A stretch of DNA of 60,825 nucleotides from an uncultured Bacteroidales bacterium (GCA_946407975.1 CAMJQC010000008.1:1-60825); one strand, 5' to 3'. Numbered from the stretch's first letter, positions 16,667 to 25,675 are shown. Numbers and translations are program-made. Notes: generated by a model not told the origin, from the sequence alone.

Positions 16667-18130
16667 TTATTGATTTTCATCTAATATAATTAACCATGGT
16701 TCAGATGCAGAGGGACGATAATAGCCTTCCCAAACGGGATAACCGTCGGCAAAGACCTGCAAAAGCTGTGACTTATCCTGCTTAGCAAACGGGATATCGA
16801 TGCGGAACTGGCCGAAGGCATCTGTTTGGGTTTCCATATCCTGAAGGCGCACCGTAGCGTTAGATACCGGTTCACCTGTCTTATAGTCTGAAACACGACC
16901 GAAAACCACGCCCAAGTCGTTGTTGCGGCGGATGGGCAGACTAAATGCCTTTTGTACTGGAACGATTGTGTCGATGGGAAGATAGCCTTCAGCTTCGAAC
17001 AGGACATGGACTTGGGTATTTCTATATTTATAAGGTATGTCGTTCAGGAACACCGAATGGTTCTCAGCGGTCAGGGGAAAAGTCTGCACAGCATTGTCGG
17101 CATACTCACAAGTCAGCGTGCCTTTCTCAAAGGGTAGGTTGGGGATACTATAGGCCTTGTCTTCGGTGGTATTCACACGCATCTGATAAGGTGTTGCCAA
17201 ACGCCAGATGAAGTAGGCAGCGCAAGCAAGCAAGGCAAGTGCAAGGCTTCCTAAAAGATAGAACTTCCTTTTATTTGCGGTCTTTAAGCCCGTCGAAGGG
17301 CCGCTTTGTATGTAACCATCCTCAGCCAATCGCTTGATGATTTCCTCATAGGCAACATCAGCGAACTTGCGCACATAGCCCAGCTGGTAGTCGAAGTTCT
17401 CCATCTCTGGGTTGGATGAAAGCGGCGCAGCCTGCTTGGTGGCCACCATGAAACAACCCGTGTTTTTCCAGCGTTCCATGAAGTCCTTGGCGGGATAACG
17501 CTGTTCCACTTCTGGATGCGAGGGGTCTTTGACCACCACTTTTAGGTTGTCTTTGTCTGTAGTATCGATACCGACGACCAGCATCACATGCTGGGCGCCA
17601 TCATAGCCGAAGGCGGCATTTTCTTGCTCAGGGTTGTCGTTGTCGACACCGACGATGATCTTGTGTCCCTGGCTCAGCTCGTGCATGATGTGGTATATGC
17701 CGGCATTGCGCATCTGCACCGACTCCACGCCGTATGTGTTGAGCAATTCACCCACAAAGTCGAACGCACTACCTTTGCCTTCCTCGAACCAGCCGTTCTT
17801 CTTGGCCAGTTCGGTCAGTTCTTCAACGGTGGCGTCTATGCCATAATTGCCCAAAACCATCTGTTGAGCCTTGATGGCGCAGTCCATCTTTTCGGATGCG
17901 GCGGCGATGGCGTAGTCATCGAAGCCAATCATCGACTTGGCAAAGACGGAGTGACTGAAGGCGATGTCATCTTGATAGGCGATTTCGGCGCGAGCCAGCA
18001 TCAGTTCGTCCATAACCTCTTCGTTTTCGGAGAGATAGGATTCAACGGCAGAACGTTCCTCTTCCGTCAGGTTACCTTCAAGGTAACATGCCATCATCTC
18101 ATCCGTGATTTCAATTCTGTCGTTGTTCAT
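16667..18130 (-). CDS. membrane anti-sigma factor with C39-peptidase-like domain
   Basis: A 487-residue protein. Residues 1-50 look like the N-terminus of an anti-sigma factor (MACYLEGNLTEEERSAVE). Residues about 75-230 resemble a C39 cysteine peptidase: C84 in MDCAIKAQQMVLGNYG, H181 in GAQHVMLVVGID and D202 in VVKDPSH. One TM helix is at 290-311. The outer part contains beta-sandwich and carboxypeptidase-regulatory-like domains (VFGRVSDYKTGEPVSNATV). The peptidase-like part precedes the TM helix, so it should be cytoplasmic. The start overlaps the ECF sigma gene by four bases. Protease activity versus ligand sensing is open. Confidence 0.72.
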   Translation of the reverse strand: MNNDRIEITDEMMACYLEGNLTEEERSAVESYLSENEEVMDELMLARAEIAYQDDIAFSHSVFAKSMIGFDDYAIAAASEKMDCAIKAQQMVLGNYGIDATVEELTELAKKNGWFEEGKGSAFDFVGELLNTYGVESVQMRNAGIYHIMHELSQGHKIIVGVDNDNPEQENAAFGYDGAQHVMLVVGIDTTDKDNLKVVVKDPSHPEVEQRYPAKDFMERWKNTGCFMVATKQAAPLSSNPEMENFDYQLGYVRKFADVAYEEIIKRLAEDGYIQSGPSTGLKTANKRKFYLLGSLALALLACAAYFIWRLATPYQMRVNTTEDKAYSIPNLPFEKGTLTCEYADNAVQTFPLTAENHSVFLNDIPYKYRNTQVHVLFEAEGYLPIDTIVPVQKAFSLPIRRNNDLGVVFGRVSDYKTGEPVSNATVRLQDMETQTDAFGQFRIDIPFAKQDKSQLLQVFADGYPVWEGYYRPSASEPWLIILDENQ

Positions 18131-18711
18131 ATCTGTTTTTCTTTCAATAGGGTTCTCAATTCCATTCTTGCTTTTTTCGTCAGGTTGTAGACCGCCGAGA
18201 CGGTACAGCCCATTTCTTCAGCGATATCGTCGGCACTCTTGCCTGTCAGTTCTGCGAGCAACGCGTAGCGTTCGCGGGGCTTGGAGAGGCGGTCGATGGC
18301 CTTGTAAAGTTCGAGGCGGGTGATCTCATTCATGATGTCGTAATCATCTGCCTCATTCTTTTGGGCTTCTACAATCAATTGTGGCTCTACCACCACTAAT
18401 TTAGTCTGATAGATGCGTTTTTTCTTGAAAAACCGGACTGCAACGACAGTCAGCCATGTGTTGAGTGAAGACTTGAACTCAAACTTGCGCAAGCGGTTCC
18501 ATTCGTTTTCGCACAGATAGAGATAGAACTCCGAAATCAGTTCTTCTTTCTTGCCCTGCGACTGAAACACGCTATGGACGATATGGGCGAACATGGCATT
18601 GCAGCGATGGAAAAACACATATTCGACTGCTTCCTGGTCGTTGGCCAAGAGGAGCCTGACCAGTTCGCGGTCGGGCAGGCTGTCGAAATAGGCTATTCTT
18701 CTATCGTACAT
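18127..18711 (-). CDS. ECF-family RNA polymerase sigma factor
   Basis: A 194-residue ECF sigma factor. Region 2 is at about 20-95 (YVFFHRCNAMFAHIVHSVF, FEFKSSLNTWLTVVAVRFF). Region 4 is a helix-turn-helix at about 140-190 (ELTGKSADDIAEEMGCTVSAVYNLTKKARMEL, here in two adjoining parts). It is paired with the overlapping anti-sigma gene downstream and lies ten bases after the TPR protein gene, so all are probably one transcript. It likely controls envelope genes. Confidence 0.88.
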   Translation of the reverse strand: MYDRRIAYFDSLPDRELVRLLLANDQEAVEYVFFHRCNAMFAHIVHSVFQSQGKKEELISEFYLYLCENEWNRLRKFEFKSSLNTWLTVVAVRFFKKKRIYQTKLVVVEPQLIVEAQKNEADDYDIMNEITRLELYKAIDRLSKPRERYALLAELTGKSADDIAEEMGCTVSAVYNLTKKARMELRTLLKEKQI

Positions 18712-18720
18712 ATAGATTTT

Positions 18721-19737
18721 TTAGTTGTCGAGCTGTTGCTTTATCTTGTCAATCTTGTCCTGCACCTCAATGCCTTCAATGACATTCAGCATTTCGTACA
18801 TACGAAGAGCTTTGGTGAAGTATTTCTTGGAAGCCTCTTCCCAGCCCTTATCCTTGTAAAGCACTCCGAGATAGGCGCATGACTTGGCATATTTCGCGCC
18901 GGAGGTAGCGAAGTCGCTTTCAAACAAGTTGGTGTAGGTTTGCAGCACCATGATATCATTATAAAGCGAATCAGCAGTGGGTATTGAGTCCGTTCCTGCC
19001 TTGGGCAACAACTCTTCCGGATCCTGCAAGGGATAAATGGAAGAGAAATCGGTATAGGCTTGAAGGACGGTCTCGGTGGGTTGACCACTCACCATGGCCA
19101 TAGCACCTTCCATGTCGTTTGCCTTCAACTTGGAAACGAGTTCCTTGGTCGCAGCATCCGTGTCGTCCTCATTGACGCGGGCAAAGGCGTATGCGTAGTC
19201 GTCCATGGTTTGATAGGCGCGTTGCAACTCGTTTTCAGCCTCCAGCTTCCAATACTGGTATTCAGGCAAGGAGATGCTGTAGTTGGCATAATGTTCATCA
19301 AGGATTTTCATTGTGGCATCATAGCGGGAAATGCATGCAGTTTCCAAAAGGTCGTAGTATAGCATCCTTGCCTCACTAATTTTGGCAGTTGGTGCCATCA
19401 CGATGCGCAGCGTGTCACGGTTGGTGAGCGTCCATCCGTCGCGGGTGACATGGATATTGACCACCTCATATCCGTATTTCTTGGCTCTTAGGCCGTGTAT
19501 GACATCGCCTGTCTGGTGTTCGCCGAAGCTCAACCTAAACACGCCGAAAGCGTCGCTTGATGTGGGATGGCAATCGTGCGCCGAAGGCACAGTGACGGAT
19601 ACACCGCTCAGCGTTTTTCCCTTGGAATTCATCTCCACGACCTTACCGTATTGCACCATCTGTGCCGAAGCCTTCCAGCATGGCAGGAAGGCGAGCAAGA
19701 GAAGGCCACAAAACAGAAATTGTATTCTTTTATTCAT
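18721..19737 (-). CDS. secreted protein with carboxypeptidase-like regulatory domain and TPR-like tail
   Basis: A 338-residue protein with a signal peptide ending ASAQ. Residues 30-115 form a CarboxypepD_reg-like beta sandwich (GVSVTVPS, SSDAFGVFRLSF). The rest is helical and TPR-like (YAKSCAYLGVLYKDKGWEEASKKYFTKAL, here in parts). It sits between the transglutaminase-like gene and the ECF sigma gene and is probably in the same operon. The role is unknown. Confidence 0.7.
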   Translation of the reverse strand: MNKRIQFLFCGLLLLAFLPCWKASAQMVQYGKVVEMNSKGKTLSGVSVTVPSAHDCHPTSSDAFGVFRLSFGEHQTGDVIHGLRAKKYGYEVVNIHVTRDGWTLTNRDTLRIVMAPTAKISEARMLYYDLLETACISRYDATMKILDEHYANYSISLPEYQYWKLEAENELQRAYQTMDDYAYAFARVNEDDTDAATKELVSKLKANDMEGAMAMVSGQPTETVLQAYTDFSSIYPLQDPEELLPKAGTDSIPTADSLYNDIMVLQTYTNLFESDFATSGAKYAKSCAYLGVLYKDKGWEEASKKYFTKALRMYEMLNVIEGIEVQDKIDKIKQQLDN

Positions 19738-19786
19738 AGATATCTTTGAATTGAATAACGAAATTACAACATTGTCTTACACAAGA

Positions 19787-21259
19787 TTAGAAAGTTATCA
19801 CTACAGGTTCATACTTCCTCATGCTTGGCATACTCATACCAATATCGGCACCAATATAGGTTGGGTCGCAGGCTATATACTTCTTGTCGCCCAGCATCAG
19901 ATAGTCGCCCTCGACATTCTCAGTGAAGCATACTGCCGTAGAAAGGTGCTCAGGGTAATCGAGCAATACAACATCTAATCCCATCAGTTCGCGGACCAGG
20001 CAAGCGAACAGGATGGAGCGATCCTCGCAGTCGCAGTAAGGGTAATACAATGACTCATCGGGATAGAGCGGACGTTCGTAACCGAATTGTTGTTGGTCGG
20101 TGGCGTAGGCAAAACCAGTCTGAACGAAATCGAGGAGGATGTTGGCGGCTTGTGCCTGGGTTTTGCCTGCGATGGCCTTACGCAAAACAGGATAAAGCGT
20201 TTCTTTAGCCTCATTGCTCAACGACGCTTTCGAGTACAAATGCCACTCGGAATTAAGCGGGCAGCTATTAAAAAAATCTATTAGGTTTTGGTTCATTACA
20301 ACAGAAGCCTTTGCTTGGGGGAACCGCTTAGAAGAAACTGTTCTAGAATTCGTCTTTTTAATAGCCAACCTGGGCTGGCTCATTTTAAGAGTCATCAACT
20401 TTTCCTTTGGAAAGGCGTGGTCAAAGACTTGAAAAGGTTTGTTTTCCAAAGATTTGTTAAAATTGTAATAGTTAACCCCATCGATTCTGCAATATTTATA
20501 ATAATAGATTTTTTCATTGGAACCAACCAAGACAAAGAGTTTATCATCAGCTCTACCGATGCGCATCTGATAGCCAGACTGGGTGAGCAAGTACATGTGA
20601 AGTACGACGGCTTCGTTGGTGTGACCGCCGCAGAATGTTTCGGAGACCTGCTCGGTCAGCATTATATAGCCCCAATCGCAGAGGTTTAGGTTGGTACGGC
20701 TTTGCAGACATTCGGCAATCATGTTGTCGTATTTCGGACCTGACAATTGCTTCCATAATGACGACACGCTTTTTTCTGAAGCGTTCTTCAAATGCAAGGT
20801 CTCACCTACGGGGTAATGGAAAACTATATCGGTGCCGTAGAAGCGGATTACCGTTTCAGGTGCATTTGGCTGTACTGTCGGTGTAATAGGTTCGACTGGT
20901 TGCGGCTGGTCAACAGGCATGGGAGGAATAGGCTTGCCTTCAAAAGGTATTGGCAAAGGTTCTGGATGTGAATCAGGGTCTGCCAAGACAGGAGTGGGTG
21001 GCTTTGGCAACTTGGGGATTTCTTCGGCAGGTTGCGTCTCGAAAGCCGTCCAAGGGTCGGCCATGAAACGGGCGTATTCCTCGTTGGCTCTTTGGCGGTA
21101 GTCATTGTATTCTTGTTCAGCCTGTTGACGGAATCTTTCGTATTCCTCACGGGCATTTTGCTGGGACTCTCTTACCCGTTTGCTCCAATCGGTATCGACT
21201 TGTGCGGACAGAGAAAGAGCCATCACGCAAACCAAAGCGGATAGTATCAGTTTTTTCAT
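19787..21259 (-). CDS. secreted transglutaminase-like cysteine protein with coiled-coil N-terminus
   Basis: A 490-residue protein. The ATG at 21259 follows a second in-frame ATG and gives the signal peptide KKLILSALVCVMALSLSAQ. A charged coiled coil (about 25-70, EEYERFRQQAEQEYNDYRQ) and a proline-rich linker come next. The C-terminal region is transglutaminase-like: a catalytic-type Cys in YCDCEDRS, His in PEHLSTAV and Asp in ACDPTY form a plausible triad. Such enzymes often act as peptidases or cross-linkers. It is the first gene of the ECF sigma operon, under the element at 21301-21308. Confidence 0.78.
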   Translation of the reverse strand: MKKLILSALVCVMALSLSAQVDTDWSKRVRESQQNAREEYERFRQQAEQEYNDYRQRANEEYARFMADPWTAFETQPAEEIPKLPKPPTPVLADPDSHPEPLPIPFEGKPIPPMPVDQPQPVEPITPTVQPNAPETVIRFYGTDIVFHYPVGETLHLKNASEKSVSSLWKQLSGPKYDNMIAECLQSRTNLNLCDWGYIMLTEQVSETFCGGHTNEAVVLHMYLLTQSGYQMRIGRADDKLFVLVGSNEKIYYYKYCRIDGVNYYNFNKSLENKPFQVFDHAFPKEKLMTLKMSQPRLAIKKTNSRTVSSKRFPQAKASVVMNQNLIDFFNSCPLNSEWHLYSKASLSNEAKETLYPVLRKAIAGKTQAQAANILLDFVQTGFAYATDQQQFGYERPLYPDESLYYPYCDCEDRSILFACLVRELMGLDVVLLDYPEHLSTAVCFTENVEGDYLMLGDKKYIACDPTYIGADIGMSMPSMRKYEPVVITF

Positions 21260-21300
21260 CATCTCATTATTTAGACACAACAATAGTGGCCTGATGGGTA

Positions 21301-21308
21301 CAAAATTA
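21301..21308 (-). promoter_or_regulatory. -7 element with extended AGACTAATTTTG, leader of ECF operon
   Basis: TAATTTTG on the minus strand preceded by AGAC, about 42 bases before the start at 21259. It shares its extended form with 16621 and 10286. Together with those it may be a target of the ECF sigma factor. Confidence 0.5.
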
Positions 21309-21497
21309 GTCTAAAAAGCGAAAAGAAAAAGAATTCATCATAAACAAATTGCTTTCTTTATGTTTATTTGGGCGCATCCACCGCCGTCCCTATAGCTCCA
21401 TCGACAGGAAAGCATCTTTTAGCATCATCCTCCCGTCCCTGTCAAAAGTGTTCCACACCCACTTATATTATTTATAATAACGGATAGTGGTGCGGGT
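21309..21497. other. non-coding stretch before the tRNA-end fragment
   Basis: About 190 bases without an open gene. Nothing recognisable is visible apart from promoter context at its left edge. Confidence 0.35.
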
Positions 21498-21518
21498 TTC
21501 GATTCCGCTATGGGCTAC
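21498..21518 (+). repeat. 21-base tRNA 3'-end duplication (attachment-like site)
   Basis: Exactly matches positions 33-53, the T loop and acceptor strand of the tRNA at the window start (begins TTCGATTCCG). Upstream of 21498 the T stem no longer pairs fully and no anticodon arm is found, so this is a fragment and not a full tRNA. A right-hand attachment site of an island is likely. Confidence 0.55.
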
Positions 21519-21525
21519 AAAAATG

Positions 21526-21557
21526 AAATCCCAAACCGAAACGGTTTGGGATTTTTT
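21526..21557 (+). terminator. strong rho-independent terminator after the tRNA-end fragment
   Basis: Stem AATCCCAAACCG with CGGTTTGGGATT and a run of six Ts. It fits a terminator that originally followed the full tRNA. Confidence 0.85.
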
Positions 21558-21586
21558 CGTACTAGGACTAATGGTTATTATTCCTT

Positions 21587-21994
21587 TTATTCCTTCATCA
21601 ATTTCTCCAGCCTATCCTGAAGCTCTTGGAATTTTTTCCATTGTCTCGGCGTGAAGTCTTTCTCTTCCAGTTCACCATATTTCTTTTCAAATTCAAACAT
21701 GGCTCCCAAGAAACCGAGACCTCTTTCCATAGCCTCATCTTGACTTAACTTGGCTCTTTCTTCTTCCGACATGGCGGCCAAGGTTTCGGCTTCCTTTACC
21801 AAGTCTTTCAATTCAGCAATAGCTGCTTTTGCCAGGTCAGAACCGCCGTCCTCTTCTTCCACGACTTCGGTTTCAACGACTTCAGTATTTTCCTCGGCCG
21901 TTTCAGTTTTCTTCTCGTTTCCCTTGTTACCACAGGAAATCAGGCCTATGCTCACCAAAACGGCACAGGCAATCATTAAGATAGTCTTTTTCAT
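21587..21994 (-). CDS. small acidic coiled-coil lipoprotein
   Basis: A 135-residue lipoprotein whose ATG at 21994 opens a signal peptide ending LISC. The mature part is acidic (EEENTEVVETEVVEEE-like) and helical. No function recognised. A -7 element (TATTTTTG) lies at 22057-22064 on the minus strand. Confidence 0.7.
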   Translation of the reverse strand: MKKTILMIACAVLVSIGLISCGNKGNEKKTETAEENTEVVETEVVEEEDGGSDLAKAAIAELKDLVKEAETLAAMSEEERAKLSQDEAMERGLGFLGAMFEFEKKYGELEEKDFTPRQWKKFQELQDRLEKLMKE

Positions 21995-22179
21995 GTTGCG
22001 TGTTAGATTGGTTAATATTGAGTTTGTTAAAGGTGTAAAATCACGAAGAGATGAGACAAAAATAAGGATAAATATATAAAAACAAGAAAATGGGTATTGA
22101 CAATACTTCCACAAATGACTATGACTGTGCGAAGCGGGGTCGCAAGAGAAACAAAAAAACAAAAGCTAATGTAAAACGG

Positions 22180-22470
22180 CTAATTCAGTACAATCTCTTT
22201 CAAGACCTCTCGCCCGACCTGTTCGTTCAGATTCTTGAGCAGCACCGATTTGGAATAACTCAACTCGTTCCGCAAAGAGTCGGAGTCGATACGCACAAAG
22301 AGGATTCCATTGCGGATGGAAAGGTCGGTGGTGTGCGATGCAATGAAAGGCCCCACGACATCAGGCCATGAGTTGATGATCTTGACCTCGTCGAGATAGC
22401 CACTTCCCCTTCTTTGCTCGTAAAAAGCCTTGATAAGCTCGCCAAGCGACTGGACATCGAAATATTTCAT
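22180..22470 (-). CDS. dciA: DUF721/DciA-like protein
   Basis: A 96-residue protein with the DUF721/DciA pattern (INSWPDVVGPFIASHT, LRNELSYSK). DciA helps load the DnaB helicase in many bacteria. Its start overlaps the recF stop by four bases, so it is co-translated with recF as in other Bacteroidota. The gene symbol is by family similarity. Confidence 0.78.
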   Translation of the reverse strand: MKYFDVQSLGELIKAFYEQRRGSGYLDEVKIINSWPDVVGPFIASHTTDLSIRNGILFVRIDSDSLRNELSYSKSVLLKNLNEQVGREVLKEIVLN

Positions 22471-23585
22471 GACTCCCCTCCTATCTCTTTCACGCTGCCT
22501 TTTACGACTTCGAAGATCTTATGCTGGATATCGGTATCGACAAACAGCCGTTCTATCCTTTGCTGTTGCGTGTCGGTGATGAACACCTGTCCGAAGTGGT
22601 TGTCGCCCACTAGGCGCACCAGCTTCATGACCCGTTGATCATCAAGTTTATCAAAAATGTCATCCAACAACAAAATAGGCTTATACCCTATCTTCTGGTA
22701 ATTGAACTCAAACTGTGCCAGACGGATAGCCACCACAAACGACTTCTGCTGTCCCTGCGAACCGAATTTCTTCAGCTGATGCCCGTCAAGGCTGAACTCA
22801 AGGTCATCCTTATGGATGCCTGCATTCGTGAAACCCGAATGGCAATCCTGGGGCAAACACTCGTTAAGCAAGGCCTTCAGCGGTTTCTCGTCCAGCTTGG
22901 AACGGTAATCGATGCCTACAGTCTCGTCGCCACCAGAGACGATCTGGTAATAATGCTGAAAAATAGGCAGAAACGCTTCCAAAAACTGGTGGCGTTTGTC
23001 ATGAATATCGTCAGCGTTTGTGGCCAAAGGATCATCCCAAAGCCTGAGCAGATCCGCATCGAAAGTCCGCGTCTCGGCAAAGCGTTTCAACTGCATGTTG
23101 CGTTGCGCCAAGGCTCGGTTGTATTTGATAAGCGCTCCCAGATACAACGGATCGAACTGCGAGATGACGCCATCGATAAACTTACGCCTCAAGTCGCTGC
23201 CTTCGTTGATGAGGTCGCGGTCGTAAGGCGAAATCATCACCAATGGAAACTTGCCGATGTGGTCCGACAGCCGGCTGTATTCCTTTTTATTAAAACGGAA
23301 GGACTTCTGTGCGTCACGTTTCTGAACACACGACACCGTCTCCTCCGCCTTGTCATCATGACGAAACACGCCATGAATGCTAAAGAAATCCTGTCCATGC
23401 CGGATGTTCAGCTTATCGGCAGCGCCAAAGAAACTCTTACAGAACGAGAGATAATAGATGGAATCGAGGATATTGGTCTTCCCTGCTCCATTCAGGCCCA
23501 CAAAACAATTGACTTTTTCCGAAAGCAGCATCGCTGCCGATTCGCAGTTTTTGAAATTCGCCAATTTGAGTTCGTGGAGATACAT
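22467..23585 (-). CDS. recF: DNA replication/repair ATPase RecF
   Basis: A 372-residue SMC-like ATPase, the usual RecF length. It starts YLHELKLANFKNCE, has Walker A GLNGAGKTN near residue 30, and the ABC-type signature FGSQGQQKSFVVAIRLAQ and Walker B PILLLDDIFDKLD near the end. RecF helps load RecA at gaps (RecFOR pathway). Confidence 0.95.
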   Translation of the reverse strand: MYLHELKLANFKNCESAAMLLSEKVNCFVGLNGAGKTNILDSIYYLSFCKSFFGAADKLNIRHGQDFFSIHGVFRHDDKAEETVSCVQKRDAQKSFRFNKKEYSRLSDHIGKFPLVMISPYDRDLINEGSDLRRKFIDGVISQFDPLYLGALIKYNRALAQRNMQLKRFAETRTFDADLLRLWDDPLATNADDIHDKRHQFLEAFLPIFQHYYQIVSGGDETVGIDYRSKLDEKPLKALLNECLPQDCHSGFTNAGIHKDDLEFSLDGHQLKKFGSQGQQKSFVVAIRLAQFEFNYQKIGYKPILLLDDIFDKLDDQRVMKLVRLVGDNHFGQVFITDTQQQRIERLFVDTDIQHKIFEVVKGSVKEIGGES

Positions 23586-23621
23586 ATGCCCACCAATAAT
23601 TTAGCCGGTAAGAATTGAAGT

Positions 23622-24659
23622 TTAAAATTTGTTCAAGTCAACCCGAATAGTAAGGAAATGAGGCGACCCGACAATATTGTTGCGCGACAAGGCGTAATCG
23701 ATTTCAAACATTTTCACTTTGACGCCAAAACCAGCTGAAAATCCAGTAAGCGAACGACGATCTGGCACGTCCATGTCATAATGACGACCATAATTATAGG
23801 CGGCTCTCAGCACGAGATTCTTCCCAATATTCAACTCACCACCAATCACGAAATGGCATGCCAGGTTCTTGACAACATTTCTAAATGCGTTTGGCTTTTG
23901 TTCTTCCTCATCAATAACAAGACTACCGTTATCGTCAGGCAGGTATTCATCATAGAGCTTATTCCATCTCTGAATGTCATTATAGCCGAAAACAAAAGTA
24001 AAAGGTAAATGTTCCAATTGTTTTGAAGCGGTAAAGTCAAGGCTGAAAGGCAAAAGGAATCTTTCAGCATCGAAATCGCTGAAAAGCTGCATGCCAATGT
24101 TTCTTGCCGTCAATGACAAAGCCCATTTAGAATCCGTTATATAACCACCTGCCACATCAACGGCCAGGGCTCCAGCCTGGTAGCTCTCATATTGCAAACC
24201 GGCATATTTCAAATTGGCGCCAATACTCCATTTGTCAGTCAGTTGACGACCCCAGCCTATGGTCATGGCATAGTCGGACACATTGAACGCGCTGCCGTCC
24301 GTAACGCCACCTTCAGAAGCGTAATCGAAAGTGCCATAATTGTGATACTGCAAAGTCGCTGCAAAACTGCCGAACTTCTCGAAACTACGAGCATATTGAA
24401 CCGTTCCGAAATGGATGTGGGTGTGAAAATCACCAACATATGACAGCGTCGCATGGCCGCTCATCTCATCAGTAATGGCGGAGGGATTGAAAGTGACCGT
24501 TTGGAGATCACCGTCGTGCATAGGCAGCGGCATGCCACCCAAAGCAGCAACGCGAGCCGAATTGGTAGCGGTCAGAGCGCGATAGGTGCCATTACGCACT
24601 TGCGCCGTCAACTGTCCCATCGCCAGAGCCAGTATGAGTAGTAGTAGATGTTTTTTCAT
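23622..24659 (-). CDS. porQ: PorQ-like type IX secretion system protein
   Basis: A 345-residue outer-membrane beta-barrel protein. The signal peptide ends LTAQ, and a PorQ-like start (ALTATNSARVAALGGMPLP) and barrel strands follow throughout. PorQ and PorV are outer-membrane parts of T9SS. Sequence fits PorQ better than PorV. It is consistent with the T9SS-tailed subtilase at 27106. Confidence 0.82.
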   Translation of the reverse strand: MKKHLLLLILALAMGQLTAQVRNGTYRALTATNSARVAALGGMPLPMHDGDLQTVTFNPSAITDEMSGHATLSYVGDFHTHIHFGTVQYARSFEKFGSFAATLQYHNYGTFDYASEGGVTDGSAFNVSDYAMTIGWGRQLTDKWSIGANLKYAGLQYESYQAGALAVDVAGGYITDSKWALSLTARNIGMQLFSDFDAERFLLPFSLDFTASKQLEHLPFTFVFGYNDIQRWNKLYDEYLPDDNGSLVIDEEEQKPNAFRNVVKNLACHFVIGGELNIGKNLVLRAAYNYGRHYDMDVPDRRSLTGFSAGFGVKVKMFEIDYALSRNNIVGSPHFLTIRVDLNKF

Positions 24660-24709
24660 TCTGATTTTTTAGTTATAACGCTCTAATCTTCCGCTTATTG
24701 TAATCGTAA

Positions 24710-25675
24710 TCATTTATCAATCAGGCCACGACCCGATTTCTTGATCTTTCCCTCCTCTTTCAACACTTGAGCCATCTTGTCCAGCATACCGTTCACAAAC
24801 CGGTGGCTCTCGGGCGTACTGTAGAACTTGGATATTTCAATATACTCGTTGATGGTCACCTTAATCGGTACAGAAGGAAAATCGCAAAACTCCGTCACCG
24901 CCATCGTCATGATGATCTGATCCATCAGGGCAAGGCGGTCATAATCCCAGTTAGAGACCTTTTCGGCAAGCATCTTCTGGTATTCTTCATTATGCAGCAT
25001 GGTCTTTCTAAACAGATCGACAACAAACCGCCTATCCTTGTTCTCATCTTCCTCCTCCGTCTTATAGACTGGAGGCAGTTTTGTGTCAGCGTCAAACGAA
25101 GCAGGCATTTCTTTGATGAATTTCCACAACAAATAGACGCCCAACTGATAATCGCTATTGAAAGTCAAAGATCGGTCGGCAAAAAAATCGAACAGCACGT
25201 CGTCTTCAGCCATATACTTGTCAATGACGTCAGCCAAAAAATTCCGGTCATTAGAGAAAGTGCTTGACTTACTATTCATATACTCCTGATATTCAGGATA
25301 CTGGGTAAGTTTAACATAGAAACCACGGATAAAATCCTCACGGTAGTCCGCCCAATTGATTTTAAACTGCTGTTCAAGGCTGCCAAGGTGCTTGTTTTGA
25401 TCCAGAACGTTCAAAACGCGGTTATTGACGAACTTCAGATTCGGATTCAGATCCTCCTGAGTAGGAAAATTCTTATTCTTGTTCTCTTCGATACGACGTT
25501 CGGCAAAGCGTTTCACTTCGACCCAGAAAGACAGCAGAGAGACAAACAGTTCGTAAAGGTCATCAACGCTTTTCAGAAGGTGACGTTCGCCTTTCATCAA
25601 ATCGGTCTCTTCTGACTGCTGGCAGGCATATACTTCCTGCATCGCCTTAATCCTCAAAAATCTTCTATTCAGCAT
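24710..25675 (-). CDS. nusB: transcription antitermination factor NusB
   Basis: A 321-residue Bacteroidota-type NusB. The ATG at 25675 gives MLNRRFLRIKAMQ, the family start. The NusB core is C-terminal (WDYDRLALMDQIIMTMAVTEFC, in part; PIKVTINEYIEISK), preceded by a ~170-residue helical extension typical of this phylum. NusB with NusE prevents premature termination on rRNA operons. Confidence 0.9.
   Translation of the reverse strand: MLNRRFLRIKAMQEVYACQQSEETDLMKGERHLLKSVDDLYELFVSLLSFWVEVKRFAERRIEENKNKNFPTQEDLNPNLKFVNNRVLNVLDQNKHLGSLEQQFKINWADYREDFIRGFYVKLTQYPEYQEYMNSKSSTFSNDRNFLADVIDKYMAEDDVLFDFFADRSLTFNSDYQLGVYLLWKFIKEMPASFDADTKLPPVYKTEEEDENKDRRFVVDLFRKTMLHNEEYQKMLAEKVSNWDYDRLALMDQIIMTMAVTEFCDFPSVPIKVTINEYIEISKFYSTPESHRFVNGMLDKMAQVLKEEGKIKKSGRGLIDK

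Noticed and set aside
21425..21518. Possible complete tRNA ending at 21518
   Set aside because: Only the T loop and acceptor strand match. No anticodon arm or 5' acceptor strand could be found and the T stem is broken.
22635..23618. 327-codon plus-strand open frame opposite recF
   Set aside because: recF is certain on the minus strand; this frame shows no domain and is a shadow.
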